The notes under the pieces: generated by a model
Databases searched by the model: none
Seen by the model: the letters and a program-made list of their open reading frames with translations, nothing else
Told to the model about the DNA's origin: nothing
Origin: Oscillospiraceae bacterium
Lineage (GTDB): Bacteria; Bacillota_A; Clostridia; Oscillospirales; Ruminococcaceae
Length of the DNA: 19,628 bases
Assembly (NCBI GenBank): GCA_017440445.1
Contig: JAFSHE010000102.1
Location: 1 to 19,628 of the forward strand
Direction: 5' to 3'
Part shown: positions 7,953 to 13,991 of the stretch, in pieces
Layout: every line of letters starts with the position of its first letter
Position numbering within the stretch: the first letter of the stretch is position 1
Made by a program: the position numbers and the translations under genes

Positions 7953-8684
7953 TCAGCGATGCTTTACAACTTCATACATCAGTATTCCCGCCGATACGGA
8001 AGCGTTCAGCGAGTTTATCCTGCCGTACATCGGCAGCGACAGTATCATATCACAGTTTTCACGGACCAGTCTGCCAAGCCCGAAGCCCTCAGAGCCTATC
8101 ACCAGAGCCACGCCGCCTGTAAGGTCCGCCTTATCGTAGGGAGTTCCGTCTGCCTCTGCGCCGAACACCCAGATATTCTCCTTTTTAAGCTGCTTGATGG
8201 TGTCCACAAGGTTTGACACTCTCGCCACCTTCATCCACGCAGCTGCGCCCGCCGAGGTCTTGAACACCGTTGCGTTGAGCGATGCGCTCCTGCGCTTCGG
8301 GATTATCACTCCGTCAGCGCCCGCCGCCTCTGCGGTACGGATTATCGCACCGAGATTGTGCGGGTCCTCTATCTCGTCAGCGATGATAATGAACGGAGGC
8401 TTGCCCTTCTCCTTAGAAACCGCCAGTATCTCCTCCACGGTGGAGTATGACGCTGCCGCAAGGTAAGCCGCTGTTCCGCCGTGCTTTGAGGTGCCTGTCA
8501 TGGCGGTGAGCTTTTCATCGCTTACCTCCTTCACGACGATGCCCCTCTGCTTTGCGAGCGGGATTATCTTTCCGAGGGAGATACCCTTCTGTACATATAA
8601 TGTATCCAGCTCCGTTTCAGAGGTAAGCGCCTCGATAACGGAGTTTTTTCCATAGATGATCTTAACTTCTGTCTGTTTTTCCAT
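7953..8684 (-). CDS. rlmB: 23S rRNA (guanosine-2'-O-)-methyltransferase RlmB (TrmH/SpoU family)
   Basis: A 243-aa SPOUT-class methyltransferase that uses S-adenosylmethionine to methylate a ribose 2'-OH in 23S rRNA (G2251 in E. coli numbering for RlmB). The short N-terminal substrate-binding domain begins IIYGKNSVIEAL. The three SpoU motifs are intact: DPHNLGAIIRTAEAAGA (Asn110), LVIGSEGFGLGRLV (197-200 GSEG), and LPMYGRINSLNASVSAG at the C-terminus, which forms the knot that holds the cofactor. Length is normal. A GAGGAA ribosome binding site and a strong promoter lie just upstream, making it the first gene of the rlmB / pseudo-ATPase / tadA / flippase operon. TrmH-family paralogs are hard to separate by eye, so the specific rRNA site is less certain than the family. 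Confidence 0.92.
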   Translation of the reverse strand: MEKQTEVKIIYGKNSVIEALTSETELDTLYVQKGISLGKIIPLAKQRGIVVKEVSDEKLTAMTGTSKHGGTAAYLAAASYSTVEEILAVSKEKGKPPFIIIADEIEDPHNLGAIIRTAEAAGADGVIIPKRRSASLNATVFKTSAGAAAWMKVARVSNLVDTIKQLKKENIWVFGAEADGTPYDKADLTGGVALVIGSEGFGLGRLVRENCDMILSLPMYGRINSLNASVSAGILMYEVVKHR

Positions 8685-8731
8685 AATCGTTCCTCTACAT
8701 TAAGAATATATAGACATTCATATTCCATTTT

Positions 8732-8760
8732 ATTATATCACAATCGTCAGATTATTGCAA
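8732..8760 (-). promoter_or_regulatory. sigma-A-type promoter of the rlmB operon
   Basis: On the minus strand TTGCAA (8760-8755) is followed by a 17-base spacer and TATAAT (8737-8732), with TGA just before the -10 box making it an extended -10 promoter. Transcription would begin near 8725, about 40 bases before the rlmB ATG. Confidence 0.85.
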
Positions 8761-8886
8761 TAGATTGATTTTTATTTATTGTAAAAAAAACGGAAAGAAT
8801 TATTCGGCACTTTCAGCAGAATGATGAATAAAGAACGTCTGTCATTAATATTGTATATCATCAGACAATGGAGGTACATAACGGAC

Positions 8887-9126
8887 ATGTTATTTCACAG
8901 AAAAGAGACCGCAGAGGAGCGCAGACAGAAGAAGCTTGCCGCTCAGTATACCGAGCTTACCGAGCGGCTTTCGGAGATACGCACGAACTTCGACCTTGCA
9001 GAGGAGGCGGAGCTTATAGATGCGCTCATATACGAGGAGAATGCCCTGCTTGCCAGGCTTTCAGCGCTATATAAGGAGGCTAAAAATTCGGGCATAAGGC
9101 TTGAGATATACGAGCTGAAAAAATAA
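8887..9126 (+). CDS. DUF2508 (YaaL-like) family protein
   Basis: A 79-aa soluble, helical, charged protein. MLFHRKETAEERRQKK and the C-terminal ALIYEENALLARLSALYKEA resemble the small YaaL/DUF2508 proteins of Firmicutes, whose function is unknown. An in-frame ATG pair at 8821-8824 would add 22 residues but has no good ribosome binding site. The ATG at 8887 has GGAGG upstream, though at a rather long 12-base spacing, and gives the usual family length and MLF start, so I prefer it. The gene is divergent from rlmB and sits 104 bases before the tRNA-Leu. No convincing promoter or terminator of its own is visible. Family match is from pattern recall and is moderate. Confidence 0.75.
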   Translation: MLFHRKETAEERRQKKLAAQYTELTERLSEIRTNFDLAEEAELIDALIYEENALLARLSALYKEAKNSGIRLEIYELKK

Positions 9127-9150
9127 TTTTAAAAATTTTAAAAAAAGTGC

Positions 9151-9179
9151 TTGACAAATCATTTTCGTTGTGGTATAAT
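9151..9179 (+). promoter_or_regulatory. consensus promoter of the tRNA-Leu gene
   Basis: TTGACA (9151-9156), exactly 17 bases, then TATAAT (9174-9179) with an extended TGG immediately before it. Both boxes match the vegetative consensus perfectly, as expected for a stable RNA gene. Transcription would begin near 9186. Confidence 0.95.
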
Positions 9180-9185
9180 CTAATA

Positions 9186-9218
9186 GTCGTCAGGACAGAG
9201 GAAACAAAATCCTGCGAC
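9186..9218 (+). other. hairpin in the tRNA 5' leader
   Basis: GTCG (9186-9189) and CAGGA (9191-9195) pair with TCCTG (9210-9214) and CGAC (9215-9218), giving a 9-bp stem with one bulged T and a 14-base loop. It begins at the predicted transcription start and ends 12 bases before the mature tRNA. There is no T tract after it. It may guide 5' processing or protect the precursor. Confidence 0.6.
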
Positions 9219-9230
9219 AGATATACAAAT

Positions 9231-9317
9231 GCGAGTGTGCTGGAATCGGCAGACAGGCTAGCTTGAGGTGCTAGTGTTGGAAACGACGTGTGGGTTCAAG
9301 TCCCGTCACTCGCACCA
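9231..9317 (+). tRNA. tRNA-Leu (anticodon GAG)
   Basis: The 87-base gene folds as a class II tRNA. The acceptor stem is GCGAGTG with CACTCGC (7 of 7 pairs), followed by discriminator A and an encoded CCA at 9315-9317. The anticodon stem CTAGC/GCTAG encloses TTGAGGT, placing anticodon GAG at 9265-9267, which reads CUC and CUU leucine codons. A long variable arm with a GTTG-GAAA-CGAC hairpin and the T loop TTCAAGT complete the leucine-type fold. It has its own promoter and terminator and is therefore an independent unit. Confidence 0.97.
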
Positions 9318-9318
9318 C

Positions 9319-9349
9319 AAAAAAAGCGTTCCTTTGGGGCGCTTTTTTT
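9319..9349 (+). terminator. intrinsic terminator of tRNA-Leu
   Basis: AAAAAAAGCG followed by TTCC pairs with GGGG and CGCTTTTTTT around a 3-base loop, giving a stem of up to 14 pairs with a seven-T run. It starts two bases after the encoded CCA. Confidence 0.9.
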
Positions 9350-9416
9350 GTCATTATAGAGTATTTATACGCACAAATCCATATCAAAAACTAATAGGAA
9401 CATTAAGAGGTAAACA

Positions 9417-9881
9417 ATGTACAAAATACTTATGGTATGCCACGGCAATATCTGCCGCTCACCCATGGCGGAATTCGTACTGCGGGACATGCTGAAAAAG
9501 CGTGGCATAGACGGCGTAGAGGTCGCCTCCGCAGCCACCTCCACCGAGGAGATAGGCAACGGGGTACACCGAGGCACACGCACTGTACTTCACTCGCTGG
9601 GGATAGACTGCTCCTTCAAGCGGGCTCGTCAGATGACACGCTCTGATTATAAAGAGTACGACCTGCTTCTCGGTGCGGACAGCCGCAACATCGTAAACAT
9701 GAACAGGATTGCATGCAGCGATCCCGAAAACAAGATAATGCGCCTGATGGACTTCACACCACGTCCACGTGACATCTCTGACCCATGGTATACGGGAGAT
9801 TTCGATACCACCTACGCCGATGTCAAAGAGGGCTGTGAATGTCTTATCGCATGGCTTACCGAAAAGGGTATCATCTCATGA
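9417..9881 (+). CDS. low-molecular-weight protein-tyrosine-phosphatase
   Basis: A 154-aa cytoplasmic phosphatase of the LMW-PTP family, which removes phosphate from protein tyrosines (in bacteria often those of capsule-assembly kinases) and is related to arsenate reductases. The P-loop VCHGNICRSPMAE gives nucleophile Cys8 and Arg14 (CX5R), and DISDPWYTGDF gives the general acid Asp122 in the family DPW motif. Length is standard. AGAGG precedes the ATG. It is the first gene of a four-gene run and its stop overlaps the ecfT start (ATGA). I see no clear promoter between the tRNA terminator and this gene. Its partnership with an ECF transporter is unexplained by known LMW-PTP biology. Confidence 0.95.
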   Translation: MYKILMVCHGNICRSPMAEFVLRDMLKKRGIDGVEVASAATSTEEIGNGVHRGTRTVLHSLGIDCSFKRARQMTRSDYKEYDLLLGADSRNIVNMNRIACSDPENKIMRLMDFTPRPRDISDPWYTGDFDTTYADVKEGCECLIAWLTEKGIIS

Positions 9882-10732
9882 GAATACTTGAACGTATGCA
9901 CCCGCTGTGCTGCTTTGTCTACCTGCTGCTGACTGCGGGCATTACGATATTCACACGAAATCCTGTTCTGTTACTGGAATCCGCCATCGGCGCTGCGCTT
10001 CTTCTCGCTGCGTCGGGCAAGGGAGCTTTCGCACTGTGGATTCCGCTTATCGTACTGGTGGGGGCGTTGACAAATCCGCTGTTCTCCCATAACGGTGCAA
10101 CCGTGCTGTTCTTTGCGGGAGATATCCCTGTAACTATGGAATCCGCAGTATACGGCGCTGTATTCGGACTTATGCTTGCCGCTGTCTGCGGCTGGAGCAT
10201 AAGCAGCGTCCGCTTTATAACCAGCGATAAATATATATGGCTTTTCGGTCGGATACTGCCCTCTGCGGGACTTGTTCTTTCCTGCGGACTGAGGTTTGTC
10301 CCCTTGTTCATACGCAGGACAAAAAGCTTTGCCGAAGCGCAGGGAGCGCAGACCGTAAAAGAGCATCTGCGTGCATTTTCAGCCTCAGTAAGCTACTCTG
10401 CCGAGGAAGCCATGTCCTCCGCAGATTCAATGAAAGCAAGGGGCTACGGCAGCGCAAAAAGGACCTCCTTCTCGCTGTATCGGCTCGGTATGAGGGAAAT
10501 ATCCGCACTCGCCGCTATACTTCTTACAGGAATTTCTGCAATTATCCTTATCGCACTTGGTGCGGGAGAATTCTACTACTTCCCCGCCCTTTCACAGATA
10601 GGAGCAAGACCGCTGGATATCGTTCTTTATATAGCTTTCGGAATTCTATGCCTGCTCCCGTCCGCTGCAGCGGTGTGCGAGGAGCTTAAACGCAGACGTG
10701 GCTACTTATACCTGACGGAGGAAACAGGATGA
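9878..10732 (+). CDS. ECF transporter transmembrane component (EcfT/CbiQ family)
   Basis: A 284-aa membrane protein forming the coupling subunit of an energy-coupling-factor vitamin or metal transporter. It has about five to six hydrophobic segments (starting CFVYLLLTAGITIF) and a cytoplasmic coupling helix bearing ADSMKARGYG (Arg188), the XRG-type motif that docks onto the ATPases. A start further upstream at 9839 is possible in frame, but the ATG at 9878 makes an ATGA overlap with the phosphatase stop and gives the expected N-terminus, so it is preferred. It overlaps the ATPase gene by the same arrangement. No substrate-binding S component is encoded in this run, so the cargo is unknown. 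Confidence 0.9.
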   Translation: MRILERMHPLCCFVYLLLTAGITIFTRNPVLLLESAIGAALLLAASGKGAFALWIPLIVLVGALTNPLFSHNGATVLFFAGDIPVTMESAVYGAVFGLMLAAVCGWSISSVRFITSDKYIWLFGRILPSAGLVLSCGLRFVPLFIRRTKSFAEAQGAQTVKEHLRAFSASVSYSAEEAMSSADSMKARGYGSAKRTSFSLYRLGMREISALAAILLTGISAIILIALGAGEFYYFPALSQIGARPLDIVLYIAFGILCLLPSAAAVCEELKRRRGYLYLTEETG

Positions 10733-12300
10733 ACATCATTTCAATAAAGGAGCTGTCATTCTCCTACTCTGATAAAAGCGACTTCGGACTTCACGATATC
10801 AGTATCGATATACCTGAGGGGTCATTCGTCACCATCTGCGGGGAATCAGGCTGCGGAAAAAGCACCCTTTTAAAGCTTATGAAGCCCGCACTTTCTCCTC
10901 GTGGAAGCACTTCAGGCGAGATACTGTATCTCGGTGCGCCGATAAAGGAGCTTTCCGAAAAAGAAGCTGCACAGCAGATAGGCTTTGTTATGCAGAATCC
11001 CGAAAGTCAGCTAGTGACCGACAAGGTGTGGCATGAGCTGGCATTCTCCCTTGAAAGCATCGGTCTGCCTGTCGGCGAGATCCGCCGCAGAGTAAGCGAG
11101 ATGGCATGCTACTTCGGCATAGAGGAAGAATTTGAACACGACACCGCTTCGCTTTCAGGCGGTCAGAAGCAGCTTTTGAATCTTGCCTCGGCGGCGGCTG
11201 TACATCCACGGCTGCTGCTGCTTGACGAGCCTACATCAATGCTGGACCCGATTGCGGCACAGACCTTCATCGACACCGTATCAAGGCTAAACCGTGATTT
11301 CGGAGTTACGGTCATCATCGCAGAGCACAGGCTTGAGGAGCTACTCCCAGTTTCCGACAGGGTGATAGTGATGGAAAACGGCAGAATGACGGCAGACTGT
11401 CCACCACGTGAGATATGCAGATATCTTCCGCAGGAGCATCCCATGCTTGCTGCCATGCCTGTTTCGGTAAGGCTGTACAGAATGGGCGGCGGCACAGAGA
11501 GCGCCCCGCTTTCAGTGCGTGAAGGCAGGACAAACACAGTCTGCTGCGCCGAGATAGAAAAGCTCCCCGCACAGCCCGAAAAGGAGCTTTCAGAAAACAA
11601 AAAGCCGCTTATCTCCGCACGTGAACTGTGGATAAGCTACGATAAAGCTCAGCCCGATGTGCTGAGATCTGCCTCAATAGATGTATGCGGTGGCAGGATA
11701 TACGCTATCCTCGGCGGAAACGGCAGCGGCAAGACAACGCTGCTTAAAGCTCTTGCGGGGATCGTCAGACCGCTCGGCGGCAGAATCAAGCGTGAAAAAG
11801 GAGTCACCTGCGCATATCTTCCGCAGAATCCCTGCGAGCTTTTCACCGAGGACACCGTTTCCGAGGAGCTTGCAAGCATAAGCAAGGAATATTCCGATAC
11901 TGCGGAGAGGTTTTCACTCTCAGGGCTTATGAGCATAAATCCCTATGACCTGTCGGGCGGCGAGCAGCAGCGGCTTGCTCTTGCAAAGCTGATGCTGAAA
12001 AAGCCACATGTACTGCTGCTGGACGAGCCTACAAAGGGCATGGACGCAGCGGCAAAGACCTCGTTCTCCGCACTGCTGCGTGATATTGCTGCGGATGGCG
12101 CTGCCGTGGTGCTTGTCACCCATGACACCGAGCTTGCAGCAGAGTGCGCAGATATCTGCGGACTTCTTTTCAACGGCGAGATGATAAGCGAGGCACAGCC
12201 CCGTGAATTCTTCTCGGAAAACTACTTCTACACCACTCCCGCATGCCGCATTTCCCGTGGGATAAGGGAGGGTATTATCTCAATACGGACAATATCATGA
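10729..12300 (+). CDS. ECF-type ABC transporter ATP-binding protein, two fused ABC domains
   Basis: A 523-aa protein equal to two EcfA ATPases in tandem. Domain 1 has Walker A GESGCGKST (38-46), Q-loop VMQNPESQLV, signature LSGGQ (about 142), Walker B LLLLDEPTS (about 165) and switch AEHRLEEL. Domain 2 has Walker A GGNGSGKTT (about 329-337), YLPQNPCELF, signature LSGGEQQ (about 408), Walker B LLLDEPTKG and THD. All catalytic residues are present in both halves, so both sites should hydrolyse ATP to power EcfT. The linker (about 235-290) is low in conserved features. Fused EcfA pairs are known, e.g. YkoD of Bacillus subtilis. The start overlaps ecfT and the stop overlaps the GH25 gene (both ATGA). 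Confidence 0.95.
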   Translation: MNIISIKELSFSYSDKSDFGLHDISIDIPEGSFVTICGESGCGKSTLLKLMKPALSPRGSTSGEILYLGAPIKELSEKEAAQQIGFVMQNPESQLVTDKVWHELAFSLESIGLPVGEIRRRVSEMACYFGIEEEFEHDTASLSGGQKQLLNLASAAAVHPRLLLLDEPTSMLDPIAAQTFIDTVSRLNRDFGVTVIIAEHRLEELLPVSDRVIVMENGRMTADCPPREICRYLPQEHPMLAAMPVSVRLYRMGGGTESAPLSVREGRTNTVCCAEIEKLPAQPEKELSENKKPLISARELWISYDKAQPDVLRSASIDVCGGRIYAILGGNGSGKTTLLKALAGIVRPLGGRIKREKGVTCAYLPQNPCELFTEDTVSEELASISKEYSDTAERFSLSGLMSINPYDLSGGEQQRLALAKLMLKKPHVLLLDEPTKGMDAAAKTSFSALLRDIAADGAAVVLVTHDTELAAECADICGLLFNGEMISEAQPREFFSENYFYTTPACRISRGIREGIISIRTIS

Positions 12301-13043
12301 AAAACATACTGAAAAATCCCGCACTGTATATCTGCATACTTGCGGTTACTTTTGCATCGCTCTTTCTGCTTATATGGGAGGGCGATATTCTGCTTAATTC
12401 CCCCTCTGAGGAGCGTTTCCCCGTGCGTGGTGCAGATGTATCGGCATGGCAGGGAGATATAGACTGGCAATCTTTCGCCGCCGAGGATATAGACTTTGTA
12501 TTCATAAAGGCGACCGAGGGCAGCTCTCACACGGACGAAAAATTCCATTACAACTTTGAAAATGCAAAGAAAAACGGTCTGCTTACAGGCGCATATCACT
12601 TTTTCAGCTATGACAGCTCAGGAGCTGCACAGGCACGACATTTCATCGATACAGTGCCTGTATCGGAAGGCACTCTCCCGCCTGTTATAGATGTGGAATT
12701 CTACGGCGACAAGGAGAAACATCTCCCCGAAAAAGCCGATGTACAGCGAGAGCTGACAGATATGATAGCACTGCTTACCAAACATTACGGGAAAACACCC
12801 ATCATCTATGCAACACAGAAGTCCTACGATCTTTACATCGCACACGTTTTTCCGAACTGTCCGATATGGATAAGAGAGGTGATGCCATGTACTGAGCCTG
12901 TGCTGTCAGACGGGCGTCAGTGGATCTTCTGGCAATACACCAACCGATACAAGGCAGACGGTCTTTCGGGTGGAGTTAAATTCGTTGATATGAATGTTTT
13001 TTCAGGCGACCTGCAAAAACTCAGAACACTTTGTTGTTTTTAG
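12297..13043 (+). CDS. GH25 family lysozyme (muramidase), membrane anchored
   Basis: A 248-aa peptidoglycan hydrolase of glycoside hydrolase family 25, which cuts the bond between N-acetylmuramic acid and N-acetylglucosamine. Residues about 8-27 form a single hydrophobic N-terminal segment (signal anchor) without a lipobox, so the enzyme faces outside. The catalytic domain opens GADVSAWQGDIDW (Asp47) and carries FIKATEG, GAYHFF and PPVIDVEFYG with the DxE pair Asp132/Glu134. There are no SH3 or other wall-binding repeats. I chose the ATG at 12297 because it overlaps the ATPase stop (ATGA) and starts the signal segment. Placement after an ECF transporter is unusual; wall turnover or recycling is only an inference. 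No convincing terminator follows. Confidence 0.93.
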   Translation: MKNILKNPALYICILAVTFASLFLLIWEGDILLNSPSEERFPVRGADVSAWQGDIDWQSFAAEDIDFVFIKATEGSSHTDEKFHYNFENAKKNGLLTGAYHFFSYDSSGAAQARHFIDTVPVSEGTLPPVIDVEFYGDKEKHLPEKADVQRELTDMIALLTKHYGKTPIIYATQKSYDLYIAHVFPNCPIWIREVMPCTEPVLSDGRQWIFWQYTNRYKADGLSGGVKFVDMNVFSGDLQKLRTLCCF

Positions 13044-13047
13044 CTAA
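13031..13047 (+). repeat. direct repeat copy 1 (upstream of the response-regulator promoter)
   Basis: TTGTTGTTTTTAGCTAA matches copy 2 at 13141-13157 at 15 of 17 positions; the two are exactly 110 bases apart and share TTTTAGCTAA, whose TTAGCTAA core is itself a palindrome. This copy overlaps the end of the GH25 gene and lies about 40 bases upstream of the -35 box. Confidence 0.5.
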
Positions 13048-13086
13048 TTAAAGTGATTTTTGTGCATTATCACGATAAAAAAACGG

Positions 13087-13115
13087 TTGCAAACAAATGT
13101 CAAATATGTTACAAT
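13087..13115 (+). promoter_or_regulatory. promoter of the LytTR regulator operon
   Basis: TTGCAA (13087-13092), a 17-base spacer and TACAAT (13110-13115), with TGT just before the -10 box making it an extended -10 type. Transcription would begin near 13122, about 50 bases before the regulator ATG. Copy 2 of the direct repeat falls inside this leader. Confidence 0.8.
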
Positions 13116-13140
13116 ATCATTATGACACTGTGCATAAGTT

Positions 13141-13157
13141 TTGTTAATTTTAGCTAA
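13141..13157 (+). repeat. direct repeat copy 2 (in the response-regulator leader)
   Basis: TTGTTAATTTTAGCTAA, the partner of the copy at 13031-13047. It sits between the predicted transcription start and the ribosome binding site of the LytTR gene, where a bound protein could block elongation or initiation. LytTR proteins often bind paired direct repeats, but these repeats do not obviously match the AgrA consensus. Confidence 0.5.
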
Positions 13158-13170
13158 ACGAGGTTTTTTA

Positions 13171-13866
13171 ATGTATTTGATATTCTGCGACAACGACAAA
13201 CAACAGGCAGAGGATTTCAGACAGCGGTTTTCGGACATGCTGTGTGATGATAAAATAGATTACTGCACATCCCCCGATTTTATAATAGAAGCAATAAATA
13301 CAGGAAATATCCCTGACGCTGTCTTTCTCGATGTGGAGCTTGACAGCTGTAACGGGCTTGACTTCTCGGAGGAGTTATATACCATCGCTCCAAAGGTAAG
13401 GGTCATCGTAATAACTGCCTATGCAGAAAAATTCGTGCAGGACGCTTTTCTTAAAAAAGAGAATATAACGGCATTTCTGTCAAAGCCAATAAACGAACAG
13501 TATCTCACTGCAGCATTGTCAAAGGTGCGCTCGCAGCTTTCAGCTGAAACGCTTGTGCTGCGGCACAAAAGCGGAATGGACGTTATAGAGACAGAGCATG
13601 TGATATTTCTCGAATCCAAGGGACATCTTGTGATAGTCCATTCAGAAAACGGAGAGTGCTATTCCGTAACGGCAAAGCTGTCTGAGATATGTGATCACCT
13701 GCCCGAGGATTTCGTATGCTGCCATAAGAGCTTTGCTGTAAATATCCGTAAGATACGCCGTTTTGAAACGCACACGCTGTGCATGGCAGACGGCACAGAG
13801 ATTCCTGTCAGCAGAGCAAGGCTAAATGAGACCCGCGAAAAATTCAATTTGTACCTCGGAAGCTGA
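13171..13866 (+). CDS. LytTR-family response regulator (AgrA/LytR type)
   Basis: A 231-aa cytoplasmic regulator. The receiver domain (1-115) has the acidic pocket CDND (Asp7, Asp9), phospho-acceptor Asp54 in VFLDVEL, Thr82 in VITAY and Lys105 in FLSKPIN, so phosphorylation should work. The LytTR DNA-binding domain (about 130-231) runs from VLRHKSGMDVIETEHVIFLE through VCCHKSFAVNIRKIRRFE to IPVSRARLNETREKF. Such proteins are typical of quorum-sensing and virulence-type two-component systems in Firmicutes. I chose the ATG at 13171, with CGAGGT 7 bases upstream, over a TTG at 13141. It has its own promoter and is followed by its likely partner kinase after a structured gap of 125 bases. Repeats at 13031 and 13141 may be its own binding sites. 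Confidence 0.93.
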   Translation: MYLIFCDNDKQQAEDFRQRFSDMLCDDKIDYCTSPDFIIEAINTGNIPDAVFLDVELDSCNGLDFSEELYTIAPKVRVIVITAYAEKFVQDAFLKKENITAFLSKPINEQYLTAALSKVRSQLSAETLVLRHKSGMDVIETEHVIFLESKGHLVIVHSENGECYSVTAKLSEICDHLPEDFVCCHKSFAVNIRKIRRFETHTLCMADGTEIPVSRARLNETREKFNLYLGS

Positions 13867-13887
13867 CGAACTTAACAAAACAACAAA

Positions 13888-13931
13888 GACCGCCGCACAT
13901 TTAAGGTGCATATATTAAATGTACGACGGTC
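13888..13931 (+). other. long imperfect hairpin between response regulator and kinase
   Basis: GACCGCCG (13888-13895) pairs with CGACGGTC (13924-13931) with one mismatch, then after a C/A mismatch ACATTTAA (13897-13904) pairs perfectly with TTAAATGT (13915-13922) around a 10-base loop. There is no T tract after it, so it is not a standard terminator. The inner stem contains the ATG of an 18-codon ORF and the loop contains part of its AAGGTG ribosome binding site. Confidence 0.7.
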
Positions 13932-13975
13932 AAATACTATCAGGAGGCCAGACCTCCGACTACAATACTAAATAA
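13919..13975 (+). CDS. possible 18-aa leader peptide ORF
   Basis: ATG at 13919 opens an 18-codon frame, MYDGQILSGGQTSDYNTK, closed by TAA at 13973-13975. A plausible AAGGTG ribosome binding site lies 10 bases upstream, but it and the start codon are inside the hairpin. The stop falls 16 bases before the kinase start. There is no signal peptide or Cys, so it does not look like an AgrD autoinducer. It may be a regulatory leader ORF or a chance frame; peptides this short occur often by chance. Confidence 0.25.
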   Translation: MYDGQILSGGQTSDYNTK

Positions 13976-13984
13976 ATTCCGGAG
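13943..13984 (+). promoter_or_regulatory. competing pairings around the kinase ribosome binding site
   Basis: CCTCCG (13953-13958) can pair upstream with GGAGG (13943-13947; 5 bp, 5-base loop) or downstream with CGGAG (13980-13984), which is the ribosome binding site of the histidine kinase. The two pairings exclude each other, so this segment could switch the kinase start between hidden and open. Helices are short, so this is a hypothesis. Confidence 0.35.
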
Positions 13985-13991
13985 AAAAAAA

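Noticed and set aside
9231..9317. The tRNA-Leu as an attachment site for an integrated element
   Set aside because: No integrase gene and no repeat of the tRNA 3' end were seen in the window, and the flanking genes look like core genes.
13053..13073. GTGAT/ATCAC hairpin after the GH25 gene as a terminator
   Set aside because: The stem is only 5 bp with an 11-base loop and is followed by an A run, not a T run; read-through into the regulator gene is possible.
13919..13975. Reading the 18-codon ORF as an AgrD-type autoinducing peptide
   Set aside because: It lacks a Cys or Ser lactone core with an amphipathic leader and charged tail, and no AgrB-like protease gene is nearby; it is kept only as a possible leader ORF.
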